DNA from: Symsagittifera roscoffensis
Taxonomy: Eukaryota > Xenacoelomorpha > Acoela > Convolutidae
Reading direction: 5' to 3'
NCBI RefSeq assembly: GCF_963678635.1
Contig: NC_087062.1
Span: 498,001-562,000 of the forward strand
Length of the DNA stretch: 64,000 bases
Below, piece by piece: positions 52,285 through 63,304 of this stretch. Made by a program: the position numbers and the translations under genes. Under the pieces are notes generated by a model. It had not been told where the DNA came from. It searched no databases and saw nothing but the letters and a program-made list of their open reading frames with translations. Each line of letters opens with the position of its first letter. Within the stretch, counting starts at the first letter, position 1.

Positions 52285-55200
52285 GACGAAAGTGAGGCAA
52301 TCTGTCCTATAAAGATGAAGACGCTAGAAAACAAAGAAGAAGTAGTATATCTGTCAAGAACCCGAGAGGGAACGATACGATCAAAGATGGTTATTGACAG
52401 GCTTAATGAACTGAAAATGAAACTCGGCAGCAAAGTTACATTGAGGAAAGCTGGAAAAACAAAAGTGAATTCCGAAATCTCGATTAAGTCTGTCAACTCA
52501 GCCGGAAAGAAAAGCGTCGAAGAAGGCATGGACATGTGACATGGTGATGATCAACTGCCGGGCACAGACAGAAAAGTGACCGCATAGCGATGGGCCACCC
52601 ATTCTCATGGCAGGATTAAAATCAGCCAGTTACAAAACCAAGAGGAGTGACCGCACTCTGACTGGAGCCAAGTTAGAAATGGAGATACTCAGCCAATGTG
52701 GAGAGAGTACCCTTAAAGATTTCAAACCGTCTCCCATGAATCTTGGAAAGGGAAGCGTTATAGGACAGGTAGTCCCATAAAATATAACCGACTGACAGTG
52801 TCGGAAACTGTATCGATTGATGAACCCGGCTGTGGACACATGGAGTTGTTGGAATACAGAAACTCGACCAGAGGACACTTAATTGCTCTTGAAAACAAAA
52901 GTGCTATAAAGGGTTATCTAGAGAATTATCTATGGAGGGTTATCATGCCAGGCAAAAACCCTGAAACAGAAGGCAAACGTGTTTCTGGTATCGTCTGAAA
53001 TGCACGCGGAAACGAACGAGCAGTTGGTGAGCCTACCATGGAGAGCAGTAGTGTTACGGTACTTCGAAGAAGAAGTGAGAACCACTCCGAAAATACACGC
53101 TCTGATAGCGGTGCATTATGTGAGAAGAGAGTTACAGCTGAGTTTAGCTTGGTGCATGACTGGACTGACACGCGGGGAATATGATTCAGAAGATAGAAAA
53201 AGATCGAAGGGAGAAAAGGTGTTCTTAATGACGAGTGTGAGAGATCTGATAACCCAAGAAGGAGCGGCAGTAGTGTGCGCGAAGCGGATAGACGCTCTCT
53301 GTTTCATTCGGTTCATTATAGAACAAATATCATTGCCAGCCTTGAATATTTGTGTCAAGATGCTAAGAGAAGGCGATGAATGAGCGAAAAACTTGCTCTT
53401 TCTGGCACTTTTGGTCATCCATCAGACAAAGCCGATGCTAGTGATTATGAAGGAGCCTGTGGAGCTGGAACCGATGAAAAAGATTGACGAAATCAAGAGA
53501 TTCTCTAACAAGGAGATGAGGCTCACAAAGGATCTATGGGAGCACTGCCGAAGTCCAGTGAATAGTCCAGTAAGAAGTCATACAGTTACGTATCCGGAAT
53601 CCGGAATTATAGAGATGGCGTACAACGCTTTCATAAATGAAGACATACGCGATTGCTTCTTTGACTACGAGCAAGCAGTGTTGCTAAGATTCTGGACGTC
53701 AAAATTTGCAACGATAAGAGGCACTGCTAATCAGCAGACTAAGGTGGGACTTGTGTTGGAAGAAAAAACGACTGCAATTTCAGTCCCAAATTCTGACAAG
53801 CTAGTGGAATTTGGCTTGGGTTTCTCTGACGAACTGCTAAGAACGAGTCTAATGGTGGTGTGGGAACTGGTTAAACCATCATGGTGTCCGAATCATAACG
53901 CCGATTTGATATTGTCTTTGACACAAGACGTGCAGAGGGAACTGAATTCAGACTGTAACTTGCCTGAATTGAACATCATTTACAATTTGTTGATAACAGG
54001 CTCTAAGGGCAACGGGGAAGACAAAGTAGAGTTGCCTGGCTGCCGACCAGAGGAGTGGGTCAAACCTGGTAGCTGTCTGGCGGAAGTCTGTGGGCTGGAT
54101 GGTCACGTTTGTGGAGGTCTGGATTGTGTGAAAACCCTAGAGAGACAACACAAGCAATTGACGATACTGTTTGGGAATGTCGCGATGAAAGCAAGGACGG
54201 AAACGGAACTGATCGCTGATTGCCATGGAGGAACCGAGGTGAATCTAGTGACTGCACTAGGATTCTACAGCATGTTTGGTTCTTTAGAGTCACTATTGAA
54301 TCTAGAACAGAGACATCAGATGGTCACAGCCATCAGTGTAGAAGTGTTCCCAGGAGTTTTGCAAACAGAGCAAAAGCATATAGGAAAATGGAGGGAAGCG
54401 ATCGAGGCGGAAATGAACATCCGACGCAGTGAGACTTATCGTAGACCATCAGGAGCACGATATTTGGTGGGATCGACATTGGCTCCAATGTGCACGAGCA
54501 GATACCCGGTGCATTTCGTAGCTGTGGATGTAAAGAGTACGAGAACGATCGTGGATCAAGCCTTCTCAGTGCCAAAATGCGTAAGACAAGCGAGAATGTC
54601 AGAAAAATCTTACGAATTTTTGTGCAAAATGTTCTCAGCAGTTCCAGAGAGGACCAGAGAAGAATTAGAATCAATACTGGGAAAAAAATTCATGGGCTAC
54701 GCCAATGGGAACTTCAGTGACTTTGAAAGATAGAAGCAGAAAGGGTCAATTGTCACAGATTACAATGCAGTACATGAGAATGTTGAAGTCCACCGAGTGA
54801 TGATGGAAGTGGAACCACTACTGAAAGCGTCGGAAAAGCGTAATTGGAGAAGCATCATGTCGGCACATGATGAGTTCCCCTGCCCGTGCTTGCTAAAAAC
54901 ATGGTAGTATCCCGGGGGTAGTAATCTGGTGTTGATCTGGGACTGTGGAGAGCTGCTCTCCATGGGTTTACCAGATTCATCACAGCGCACAATGATAGTG
55001 ATAGTGGGAGTTATGATGGCGATACGATGGCTGGAAGATCATGTAAAAGAGAACAATAGACAAGATGCGCCTACGAAAGAGCAATTGCAGGAATTGGATT
55101 GTCTGAAAGACTTAGATCTTTTGGAGAAAACGTGCAAAATCTTAAACATTCCGATGGAAGTGAAAACGATAAGGGTCAAAAGACCACTGATGCCATGATT

Positions 55201-55627
55201 CAGAGCCACTGTGACTGCATGGTTGTACGAGTATGCCAACAAGCATATGTGAAGGCACAGCAGAAAGTACAGTGCGAATCAGCTGGACATTGGAGTAAGA
55301 GCTTTCAAGCGAGCTTTTGTAACTCAACGGAATGCAGTAATCACCGCAGTGAAGAGGACTTCTAGGAAAAGTGAAAGTGACGGGAGAGAAAGAGAAGACA
55401 TGTTGAAGGAAGACTTGGAGAGAAACGTGACGTTGTGCCTCCACAACAGCTTCTGCCGAAACATAGAAACTAACTTTGATCCTGTACCTTGTTGTAAACA
55501 AAAAGTAGAAGAGCAGAAATGTTGGAGGAATGCCTCCAACAGCGTCAGAATAGCTACCAACGTGTTGCAAAACACTGAGACTGAGAGTGCGGAGTCAATG
55601 TCGCAAGAGGAGGAGATGGAGCATTGA
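52285..55627 (+). pseudogene. Accessory polyprotein, duplicated copy (5' truncated)
   Basis: The same frames and the same stops as the first copy shifted by 4154, plus an additional TGA at 55196-55198 (Trp codon in copy 1) and a TGA in place of Gly near 52537. The 446-codon part (53393-54733) differs from copy 1 at about ten residues, including E to D, P to A, M to T, W to C and E to Q. Confidence 0.6.
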
Positions 55628-56435
55628 CAAATGGCCGAAAAACAAGATGCAAAAGAAGAAAAATTAGTATAATTTAGAAGTCTTAGAAGTTCTAAACGAC
55701 GAAAACAAAGAGAAAAACAAATCAGCAACGAAAAAGAAGATGCTAAAACTCAGAATTGTTTTGTGTCAGAAAAACTCAAATGAGAAACAAAGCAACCGAA
55801 TTTGCAATTGAAACCGAAGAGAAAACAATTAGTTGAATTATGAAGACTAAAGGTTTTGTTTCTTTTATAAATTTGCAGTATGATTTTAGTTAGTGGCTTT
55901 AGAGACTTTTAATACTTATTTAGAAAGGCTTGAGTGGAGATTATATTAAAATTTTCCAGCCTGCATGATTGTTTTTAATCAACTAAGATGACTGATCACT
56001 TTTCACTTTGTGGTGACTTGAAAGGCTTGGGTAATCTGTTAAAGAGGGAGATTATTTCATTGTTCCTTCTAACCACCGAGTTCCTTAATTTTAAAATTCA
56101 GGACCAATAACAACTAAATTTCCGGGAAGAAGCATAGTAGGATAATTTTAGTTTGTTGGTTGGCAGGACCGTGCTGCGTCCCAACACTTTTTAAACCTAG
56201 GAGAAAACTTTTTATATCGGGACGTAGACAGTCAGAAAAAATGTTTTGTACTAAATTATATCCTCGAAAGAAAGATTTGTGAAAGAGTTTGGAATAATAA
56301 ACTAGTGTAGTATGGTGCCATTTGTATTTTGCAGTGAGTCGATTTGACCTGGATAAAAGTGATTTCATGCATTTTGTAAATTCTGTTCAATGGCACTGTA
56401 TCATTTTGATGAAGACTACAAGACTCTCTGAGGAC
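55628..56435 (+). other. 3' non-coding region of the retrotransposon (unit 2)
   Basis: Repeat of 51474-52281. It leads into a short purine-rich CCGGGGAGTA (56450-56459), a weak candidate polypurine tract immediately before the right LTR. Confidence 0.5.
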
Positions 56436-56459
56436 ATTGACCGGGCTGTCCGGGGAGTA

Positions 56460-57384
56460 CGTGACATTCGAACAGAATGGGCATAACTCAATTTCGCATT
56501 CGAATTTTTATCGGAACATCTGACCGATAGAACTGGTGGTTTTTATGGATTAGTGACGCTAATTGAACAATTAGACGAATCGGCAGGGGTCAATTTTGCC
56601 TTACATGCTAATTTTTTAAAATTCGATTTGGGCTTGAACGACACGTAACATTTTTACATTTCGCACCAATTGAAACTGCGAAATCAGAACGACAGAAGTC
56701 TCAGTGAAAACAACGACAACCGTGTGAAATCGTGTAAAACTGGTCAAGATTGAAGAAAGAATATGATTGTCAGAAACCATTCCGAGTTGTAACGAGTGAG
56801 CAGTTGCAATCCTTACAAAACAATTCACGAGAACCAGGAAGGGTATTGGGACGACGTGTTCAGCCTTTCAGAAAGATATAAGGACGTTATTTCTCCGGAT
56901 TTCAGAATCCGGAAGGGTCTCGGGAGGTAAGTTAAACCCTATTTTAACAAACTTTTAGCTTCCTGGAGATTTCCTGAATTGAATTGATAACATCCAATTT
57001 AGTTTTCAGATTATGAGAAGCTAGGACTTGAGGGAAAGCGTTGATCCCTCTTCGATGGAGATGATGATTTTTATCTACTGAACAAAAACAATAGTAATAT
57101 AGTAAATAAGTAGTGGCCCTGTTTTTAGGAGTGACCTCGTGCTCTGGGGATACTGAGACTCAGCCATTAGCTCACTATTTTGCATATAGTTATGTTAATT
57201 AAAGTTTTCTGATCGAAGCCGGAAACAGTAACGTTTTTGTCGATCCGACGCTAGAAAGACCACCAAAAGAACTGGCTTTGGCAGAGACGGTGAAAAGCAC
57301 GTAGAGCTGTGTTTAGACGCTAGCCAGTCGTTTTAGAACATAGTTTTATTTTCCGTAGATATGTACTTCCGGGCGAATGTTACA
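56460..57384 (+). repeat. Right LTR
   Basis: It starts CGTGACATTCG and ends CGAATGTTACA and aligns with 5997-6913 over the whole length. Differences are scattered substitutions and indels of a few bases. The clean ACA end here defines the LTR border. Confidence 0.85.
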
Positions 57385-58125
57385 CGGTCGGAGCCAATTC
57401 GGTTCACTTGCGAACTGAGGCTAAAACCCGCGTTACAGCTTAAAGGCCACTATCTAAAACCCCACTCTAGCAAATAAGAACGCCCCCATACTCAGGTCTC
57501 AGACAGCTCAAGTAATCGTGAGTGAAGGGAGAGTAAAATCGAGTGGACCAGAGTGATCCCTCCGTGGAAAAGTGGACAACCGAAGTTGCCCAATGGCCCC
57601 GACCCAAACTTATTTCTTGAGCTGAAACTTATTCACTACAAACTTCTCGAGTTAAACTTAACCAACCAATCATTTCTAGAGTTGCTTTATAGTTTAGTTA
57701 CTCAATTGTAGAGGTCGTGTCGGTATGTGAGTACCTAATTTAATTTTGTTGAGTGTGTTTTATATTGTTATGTTGAGTTAGGGAGAGTTTTTAGGTTGAT
57801 CCCTCTGAAGTTGATCAAAGGTCCTCTGTCTAATAAAAAGTAACCATACATAAGGTTCCGACCCTGTTTTTAACGGCTTTCACATACTTTAGGTTTTTTG
57901 AGACCTGAGTATGGGGGCGTTCTTATTTTCTAGAGTGGGAGGTTTTTTAGTAGTAGCCTTTAAGCTGTCTTTAAGAGTTTTAGTCTCATGTCGCAAGTGA
58001 ACCGAATTGGCTCCGACCTTTTGAGGTAGAAAAACACAAGATATAGTGTCTGAATCTTGAGCCACTGGTTTTATAGGCCCATTTTCCTTTAAACTCATAT
58101 GTGACTTAAGTAGGCGACACTTACA
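57385..58125 (+). repeat. Probable diverged LTR of the downstream element
   Basis: It ends CGACACTTACA, followed after 12 nt by a PBS-like TTGCGATCCTGGGTGTT, the same arrangement as at 6913-6942. It also has a TTGATCCCTCTGAAG / AATAAA (about 57831) / CCCTGTTTTTA order reminiscent of the main LTR. The 5' border is not certain; the sequence abuts the right LTR of the upstream element directly. Confidence 0.5.
57386..58019. repeat. Long inverted repeat inside the probable LTR
   Basis: GGTCGGAGCCAATTCGGTTC at 57386 and its reverse complement ending near 58019 begin arms of about 115 bp (57386-57499 and 57897-58019), which also share TAAGAACGCCCCCATACTCA. The arms enclose about 400 bp. No target duplication is visible next to the arms. 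It may be a foldback/MITE-like insertion or an inverted duplication within the LTR. Confidence 0.7.
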
Positions 58126-58137
58126 TAGTTTTTTTTA

Positions 58138-58154
58138 TTGCGATCCTGGGTGTT
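58138..58154 (+). promoter_or_regulatory. Putative primer binding site of the downstream element
   Basis: TTGCGATCCTGGGTGTT aligns with TGGCGCTCTCGGGTGTT at 6926, and both are followed by ACATCAAGAC. It supports the LTR border at 58125. Confidence 0.4.
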
Positions 58155-59640
58155 TTTACAACATCAAGACTACGGGATCAAACCCACATGACACAACTCC
58201 AGGCTACATGCCCATTCTAGAGTACCAGTGGTGCGGTTTAAGAGGACGGTATTCATCTTTTGGTTGTATTGCGTTAGCTTTTTAAGAAAACTTGAAAAAA
58301 TTTCCCGGTGCCCTTTCCGAATTGAGGCCTAGCTAACCGGGCAAGGGGGGTCACTAGGGGGACAAAAAACGAGTAAAAGGAAAAAAAAAAACGAAACAAA
58401 AAACCAGAGAAGATTAGAAATAGTACAAAAAAACGATAAAAAATAAAAAGGACAGTGGCTTTGACTTCCGGATTAGGTGGATCAAATTTTTATACTAATT
58501 AAAATAGTAACCTATACTGTTTTCCAATAAGACCGATCGTTTCGATCAAATCAGCAATGTTGTAGAGGTGCCCAACTGTGGAGCGTTGTAAGGTTTTCAG
58601 ATAGCTTATGATATCAGCGGACCTCTGGGAGACTTGGCTGGAAGAGGTGCCCAGCAAAGTGGGAAAGTGGGCAACAAGGATGTTTGATCACTGCGAGACT
58701 TGACTGGAACAGGTGACCAGCCCTGAGAAGAAGTGTTAGGGTTAAGTTTAGGGTGATCAAAGCAGACCAGAGCAAACGAACGGAATAAGATTTACAGAGA
58801 CTCTGATTGTTCAAACGGGTATCGTTAAAATCACTTTACATTGCAGGAAATAAGTGTAAAATTGAATAAGCGAGTACCCACTGTTTTGAGGAAACGTTAT
58901 TACTTGAGCAGAGCTTGGAAACAGGTTCTACGGTTTTCTCTCGAGAGGTTTAGCAACCTCCGCGCTTAGGGTAATATTCGGCTTAAGTGGGGGGCTAGAT
59001 AGAAGGGGAGGTTAGAAGCGGAGAAGGGGGTCCGGTTGAGATAGAGGTTGGTGGGTGAAAATTGTTAAAAGGAGAGACACCTTATGGTAACTTTACAATC
59101 GATATCGTCGATTTAGTTACATTAGTAGACCCAGATTCTGGAACTATCCATCTTTAGACTCAGAGAAAGAGTTGCAACGCGAGGATAACCAAATTTAAGA
59201 TCGAATTAAGGTAAGATTAGGTGTGGGGATCGAAAATAGACAGTTTTTGGAACCCAAAAGGAGAATACCCCATGAGACCGTTTGAACGAATCGACTTTTT
59301 TTCGAATCAAATTTTTTTGACTTTTAACGAATTGGAAATCATAAGGCACTTGCTAACAAGTCGTGTTTCGACTTGCGTCGGATTAATAAATGGAAGTTAA
59401 CTTCAGGGTGATTAGTAGGTAAACTTTTGATGAACAGGATTGGGTTTTGGGGATTTTCTAAGAATAGAGCTCTAGAGCTGGTACTGAGATAGTGGATCAG
59501 AAAATTTAATACTCGACACAAGGTAGATGTTAATTCATCAATGAGACGAAGAAACACTTGAGCTATGAGGTTGGAAGAAGTGCAAGAATCTAGGCGGCGG
59601 TCTTGAGATAGTGATCTAAGTCTCCCAACACTAAGGAGCA
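58155..59640 (+). other. Leader of the downstream retrotransposon
   Basis: No gene seen. Rich in short A and G runs (58378-58450, 58330-58370). Minus-strand frames at 58614-58814 and 59339-59701 have no recognisable domain and probably are chance. Confidence 0.45.
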
Positions 59641-60060
59641 AGAGATCCGGTTGTCCCAACACTAAAAAACCAGAGATCCGTTTGTCCCAACACTCAAGCA
59701 AAGTGTCCTATGAAGGTTCAGAAAAGTCCTGGGACAGTACGAGGCGTCTCAAAACTTAAACGGAGTTTCCTAGGAGGGATCAGAAAAGTCCTGGGACAGT
59801 ACGAAAAGTACCAACACTTGAACGAAAGGCCCTAGGAGGGTTCAGAAAAGTCCTGGGACAGTACGAAAAGTACCAACACTTAAGCGAAGGGTTCTAGGAG
59901 GGTTTAGAAAAGTCCTGGGACAGTAACGAAGTGTCCCAAAAAGAACACTGAGGGTCCTAGGAGGGTATATAAAAGTACTAGGACCGCACCAAAGTGTACC
60001 ACGACCCCATCGAAGTATCCCAACACTTGAGCGAATGGTCTAAGGATATTACCAAAAAAT
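59640..60060 (+). repeat. 62-bp minisatellite in the leader
   Basis: GTCCTGGGACAG recurs at 59726, 59788, 59850 and 59912, exactly 62 bp apart. Each unit also holds CTAGGAGGGTTCAGAAAA and a CCAACACTTGAGCGAA segment. More degenerate units continue to about 60060. Confidence 0.9.
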
Positions 60061-60097
60061 CCTGGGAAAATATTAAAGCATCGGAAAACTAGAACGA

Positions 60098-60968
60098 AGG
60101 GTCCTAAGGACTGAAATTGATATAGATTCAGAACTAATTCGACTGATTTTAGTTTTTAATACATTAGGACAACTTTTTATTATTTCGATTGGATTTTACA
60201 ATAGGGACTTGTCAATATTAAATTTGTAAATAAAGAAAATCGTATATAAAAATCATGAATCGAAATAGGGTATCGATAACTGAAAGAAGAGGAACAAGAC
60301 TTAAGCAAACTCAAACCTCGTCGCAACGGAAACTAACACCATCAACTCCTAAGGGCCCTAGGAGAGGTTCAGGAGCGAAGGGCCCTAGGAGGGTTCAGAA
60401 TTGTCCTGGGACAGCAACGAAGTGTACCAACACCCGAGCCAATGGTCCTGGGAGAGTTCAGAAAAGTCTTGGGACAGCAAAGAAGTGTACCAACACTTGA
60501 GCGAAGGGTTCTAGGAGGGTTCAGAAAAGTCCTGGGACAGTAGCGGAGTGTCCCAAAAAGAACACTGAGGGTCCTAGGAGGGTACATAAAAGTACTAGGA
60601 CCACATCAAAGTGTACCACGACCCCATCGAAGTATCCCAACACTTGAGCGAATGGTCTAAGGATAGTACCAAGAAATCCTGGGAAAGGATTAAAGCATCC
60701 GAAAACTAGAACGAAGGGTCCTAAGGACTGAAATTGACTTAGATTCAGAACTAATTCGACTTATTTTAGTTTTTATTACATTAGGACAACTTTTTATCAT
60801 TTCGATTGGATTTTATAGTAGGGACTTGTAAATATTAAATTTGTAAATAAAGAAAATTGTAATTAAAAATCATGAAGCGAAAAAGGGTTTCGATAACTGA
60901 AAGAAGAGGAACAAGACTTAAGCAAACTCAAAACTCGTCGCAACGGAAACTAACACCATCAATTCCGA
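60098..60968 (+). repeat. 617-bp segmental duplication containing the gag start
   Basis: The block ending CCGAACTG-like AACGAAGGGTCCTAAGGACTG, through ATGAATCGAAATAGGG (60255) and ACACCATCAACTCC, recurs about 617 bp later as ATGAAGCGAAAAAGGG (60872) and ACACCATCAATTCC. The first copy jumps back into minisatellite units (60355-60720) after about 35 gag codons. The second runs on into gag. Confidence 0.8.
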
Positions 60969-63304
60969 AAGTAAGGAAAAAGGATGTTTCAGTGAACAGG
61001 TCAATACAAGAAACATAAAAGAACATCAGGCCAAGGAGAAAGAAATGGAAGAACCGATTGTACCGGCTAGAGAAACCGATCATGAGACACTATTTCAGAG
61101 TATTGACCGGTTGGAAAGAAAGACGATGGAATCAACATCAATGCCAAATTTAAAAAAAGAACAGGAGAAGAAAACAATAGAGTTCTCACCAATAGGCAAT
61201 GTATACGCCGGAAACGATAAAAGAAGATTCTCAAACGAAAAGAACGTCGTTCACAGATAAAATTGCAGCGATGGTCGGAATGAAACTAGAAGAGAAGGAG
61301 GAGGTAATACCAAAAACCGAGGAATGCAAAACAATTGGAACAGTTTCCGCAATTACAACAGAAGCCAAACAAGACGAAGAGCAGATCACACATGGAGCAA
61401 CGGCTACTCAACAAAAAACAACTTCACTTGAGCTGGGCGACTTGATGGCAAAGTTGGAACAAATCGACAAGACGCTGAAACACAGCGAGGAAGACCGTCA
61501 AGAGCTAAAAAGGGAAGTACGACACAACAAGAGTCAGTACCTAGAAAACTACTTTGTGCTGGCAAGTGCGACGGAAGAGAAGCTACAACATATGTCGAAC
61601 AAGGTAGAGGCTTCCGACAAAGTGCGAGAGAAACATATCAAGAAGGATATGGAAGATATGAGGAAAAGGTATAACACCATGAATGAGAAGTTGGGGAGTC
61701 TAGAGACCAGAATGGATTCAATGGGCAAGGATCAAGCTTAAAGTTCTTGTGCCATAATGTCCAAAATCGATGCTCTCTTGAGACACTCAATAGCCCAAGA
61801 CAAATTAGTGGTGGAAAAGCCATCCGGAACTAGAGTCGATTTCGTGGAACCAAAACGAAAGAAACGAGAATCTACACCGTTAGCACGGATTTATAGTACC
61901 ATGGCGTCAGGAGGGATAAGGACCACCGTGAAGGTGGGAGCCTCAAACTCGCAAGGACGACAGAAGAGTCAGGATTACATACGGTTGTACAACCGGATGC
62001 CATGACGTGGGCCAGTACGTGGGAAATGATGAACAGAACACTTGAAGCATTCGCAACAAGGAACACAGACTCAAATGACAGCAGTGGCAAATCCCAGAAA
62101 ATTTTCAAAAAACCTAAGGAATTCAAAGACGATTCAAATGGTTGCATTAATACATGGGTTGAGGTAATGAGACTACATCTAGAACAAGATAACTTGAATG
62201 ACGGAAGGCAGGCCTGCACGGCAACACTAAGCAATTTAGAAGGCACCGCACTAAAATGCGTGTTAGCAAAGAAAGAGGAGGAGCGTGATACAGCGGAAAA
62301 AAACCTTCGAGATACTGTTGAACCGATTCGGATCAAGGATGAAGGTTCATCAAGCGATGATGAGATTTGAAAAAAAAAGACAAAGGGAAGACGAGTCAAT
62401 CGATCGGTTCCTGGATGATCTTGAGAGCTTGAAAAGAAGAAGCGACCCGGAAGAATCGACGAACAGAAGAAACTTCAGCATCGCTTCAAAATTCGTTGAC
62501 GGGATGAGAAGTGACGACTTGAGAACGATGCTGGCAACGTATTATACACTATCAAAGGATAATGTACCGACCCCAGAAGAGATGAGACAAAAGTCAAGAG
62601 AGTACATGTTAATGAAACCAAAAAAATACTCATACTCAGAAAGGAGGAACATGCAAGGGGGGAGCCAGCCACAAAGGTCGTCATGGTACAAGCCTAGAGA
62701 CGACATGGACAAACGTACGTCATGTGCCAATTGTTGATCAGCGGATCATCATATGGCGGGTTGCACGACATACAAGCATGACATGAACAGCTTGGAATAC
62801 GCACCAGAGGAAGAGGACATGAATCAAACGGAGGAACATCAGTTTTACAGTGGCTTCATCATCAAGATAGGCGCGAGGTGTTTTTTTTGCAATCAAGAAG
62901 GCCTTTTTAGGATGGACTGATCTTTATTTTGGGAGGCGGTGAAGAATCAGAATCACCCGAAACACAAACTAGCACTGGCCGCAGTACAAAATAATAGGAA
63001 CAGACAAGCTGAAAACGACTTGAACAACAAAGACGCATCGGGTGGCGAATTATCAACAAAGACAGTAAAGGCCGCGGGGGCCGAGAAGAGAAATTCTGTA
63101 GAGATAAACTACGAGAGGGCGGCTGCAGAGGCGATCAACAAAGTGAAGCATGACTTGGCGACCAAAGAAATTGAACAACGGCTGAAACATGAAATAGAAA
63201 AACTGAGATTGAATGAAAAAATCTGTATGAAAAGACCAGAACCACAGACCGGAGAGAACTCGCTGAGTTGGGGCAATTGCAACAACTCAAAAATGGTGAC
63301 TTGA
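60872..63304 (+). pseudogene. gag: gag pseudogene of the downstream element
   Basis: The ATG at 60872 starts a basic N-terminus (KRKRVSITERRGTRLKQTQ). A long Glu/Lys coiled-coil region follows in shifted frames (61045-61260, 61199-61741). A capsid-like domain is at about 62100-62480 (GCINTWVEVMRLHLEQDNLN, LEGTALKCVLAKK, ILLNRFGSRMKVHQAMMRF, RNFSIASKFVDGMRSDDL), with a frame change near 62300. A zinc knuckle CANC-stop-SADHHMAGC (62727-62766) has C-x2-C-x4-H-x4-C spacing with TGA in the first spacer. A second knuckle PARCFFCNQEGLF-like GARCFFCNQEGLF (about 62874) lacks His and ends in a stop. A helical Glu/Lys region runs to 63304. It would form the particle and bind RNA. Confidence 0.8.

Larger units (their letters stand above)
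52285..56438 (+). repeat. 4154-bp tandem duplication, unit 2
   Basis: Second unit, directly abutting the first. It is followed by CGGGCTGTCCGGGGAGTA and the right LTR. It lacks the 5' part of the accessory polyprotein (47843-48130). Confidence 0.95.
5997..57384 (+). mobile_element. Composite giant Ty3/gypsy-type LTR retrotransposon (interrupted by a Maverick)
   Basis: Two direct LTRs about 0.92 kb long bound this interval. Inside, in the plus orientation, lie a long leader, gag, protease, reverse transcriptase, an integrase C-terminus, a pol tail and accessory ORFs. A second integrase core, tail and accessory region follow, then an accessory polyprotein. The FLGFANYYREY and YVDD segments of reverse transcriptase, the LDTGA protease, the integrase D-x58-D-x35-E and its GPF motif are those of Ty3/gypsy elements. 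Without the Maverick the interval is about 30 kb, of which several kb are internal duplication. No matching 5-bp target duplication flanks the two LTRs (AGCGG on the left, CGGTC on the right), so the outer ends may not derive from a single insertion. Confidence 0.75.

Noticed and set aside
49906-55728. Numerous minus-strand frames of 60-140 codons
   Set aside because: Antisense of the accessory polyprotein; repeated only because the region is duplicated.
48131-56438. 4154-bp repeats as LTRs of a nested element
   Set aside because: The units abut directly with no internal region between them, so this is a tandem duplication.
57386-58019. Complete DNA transposon
   Set aside because: Inverted arms exist but no target duplication or transposase; it may be an internal LTR rearrangement, so it is only listed as a repeat.
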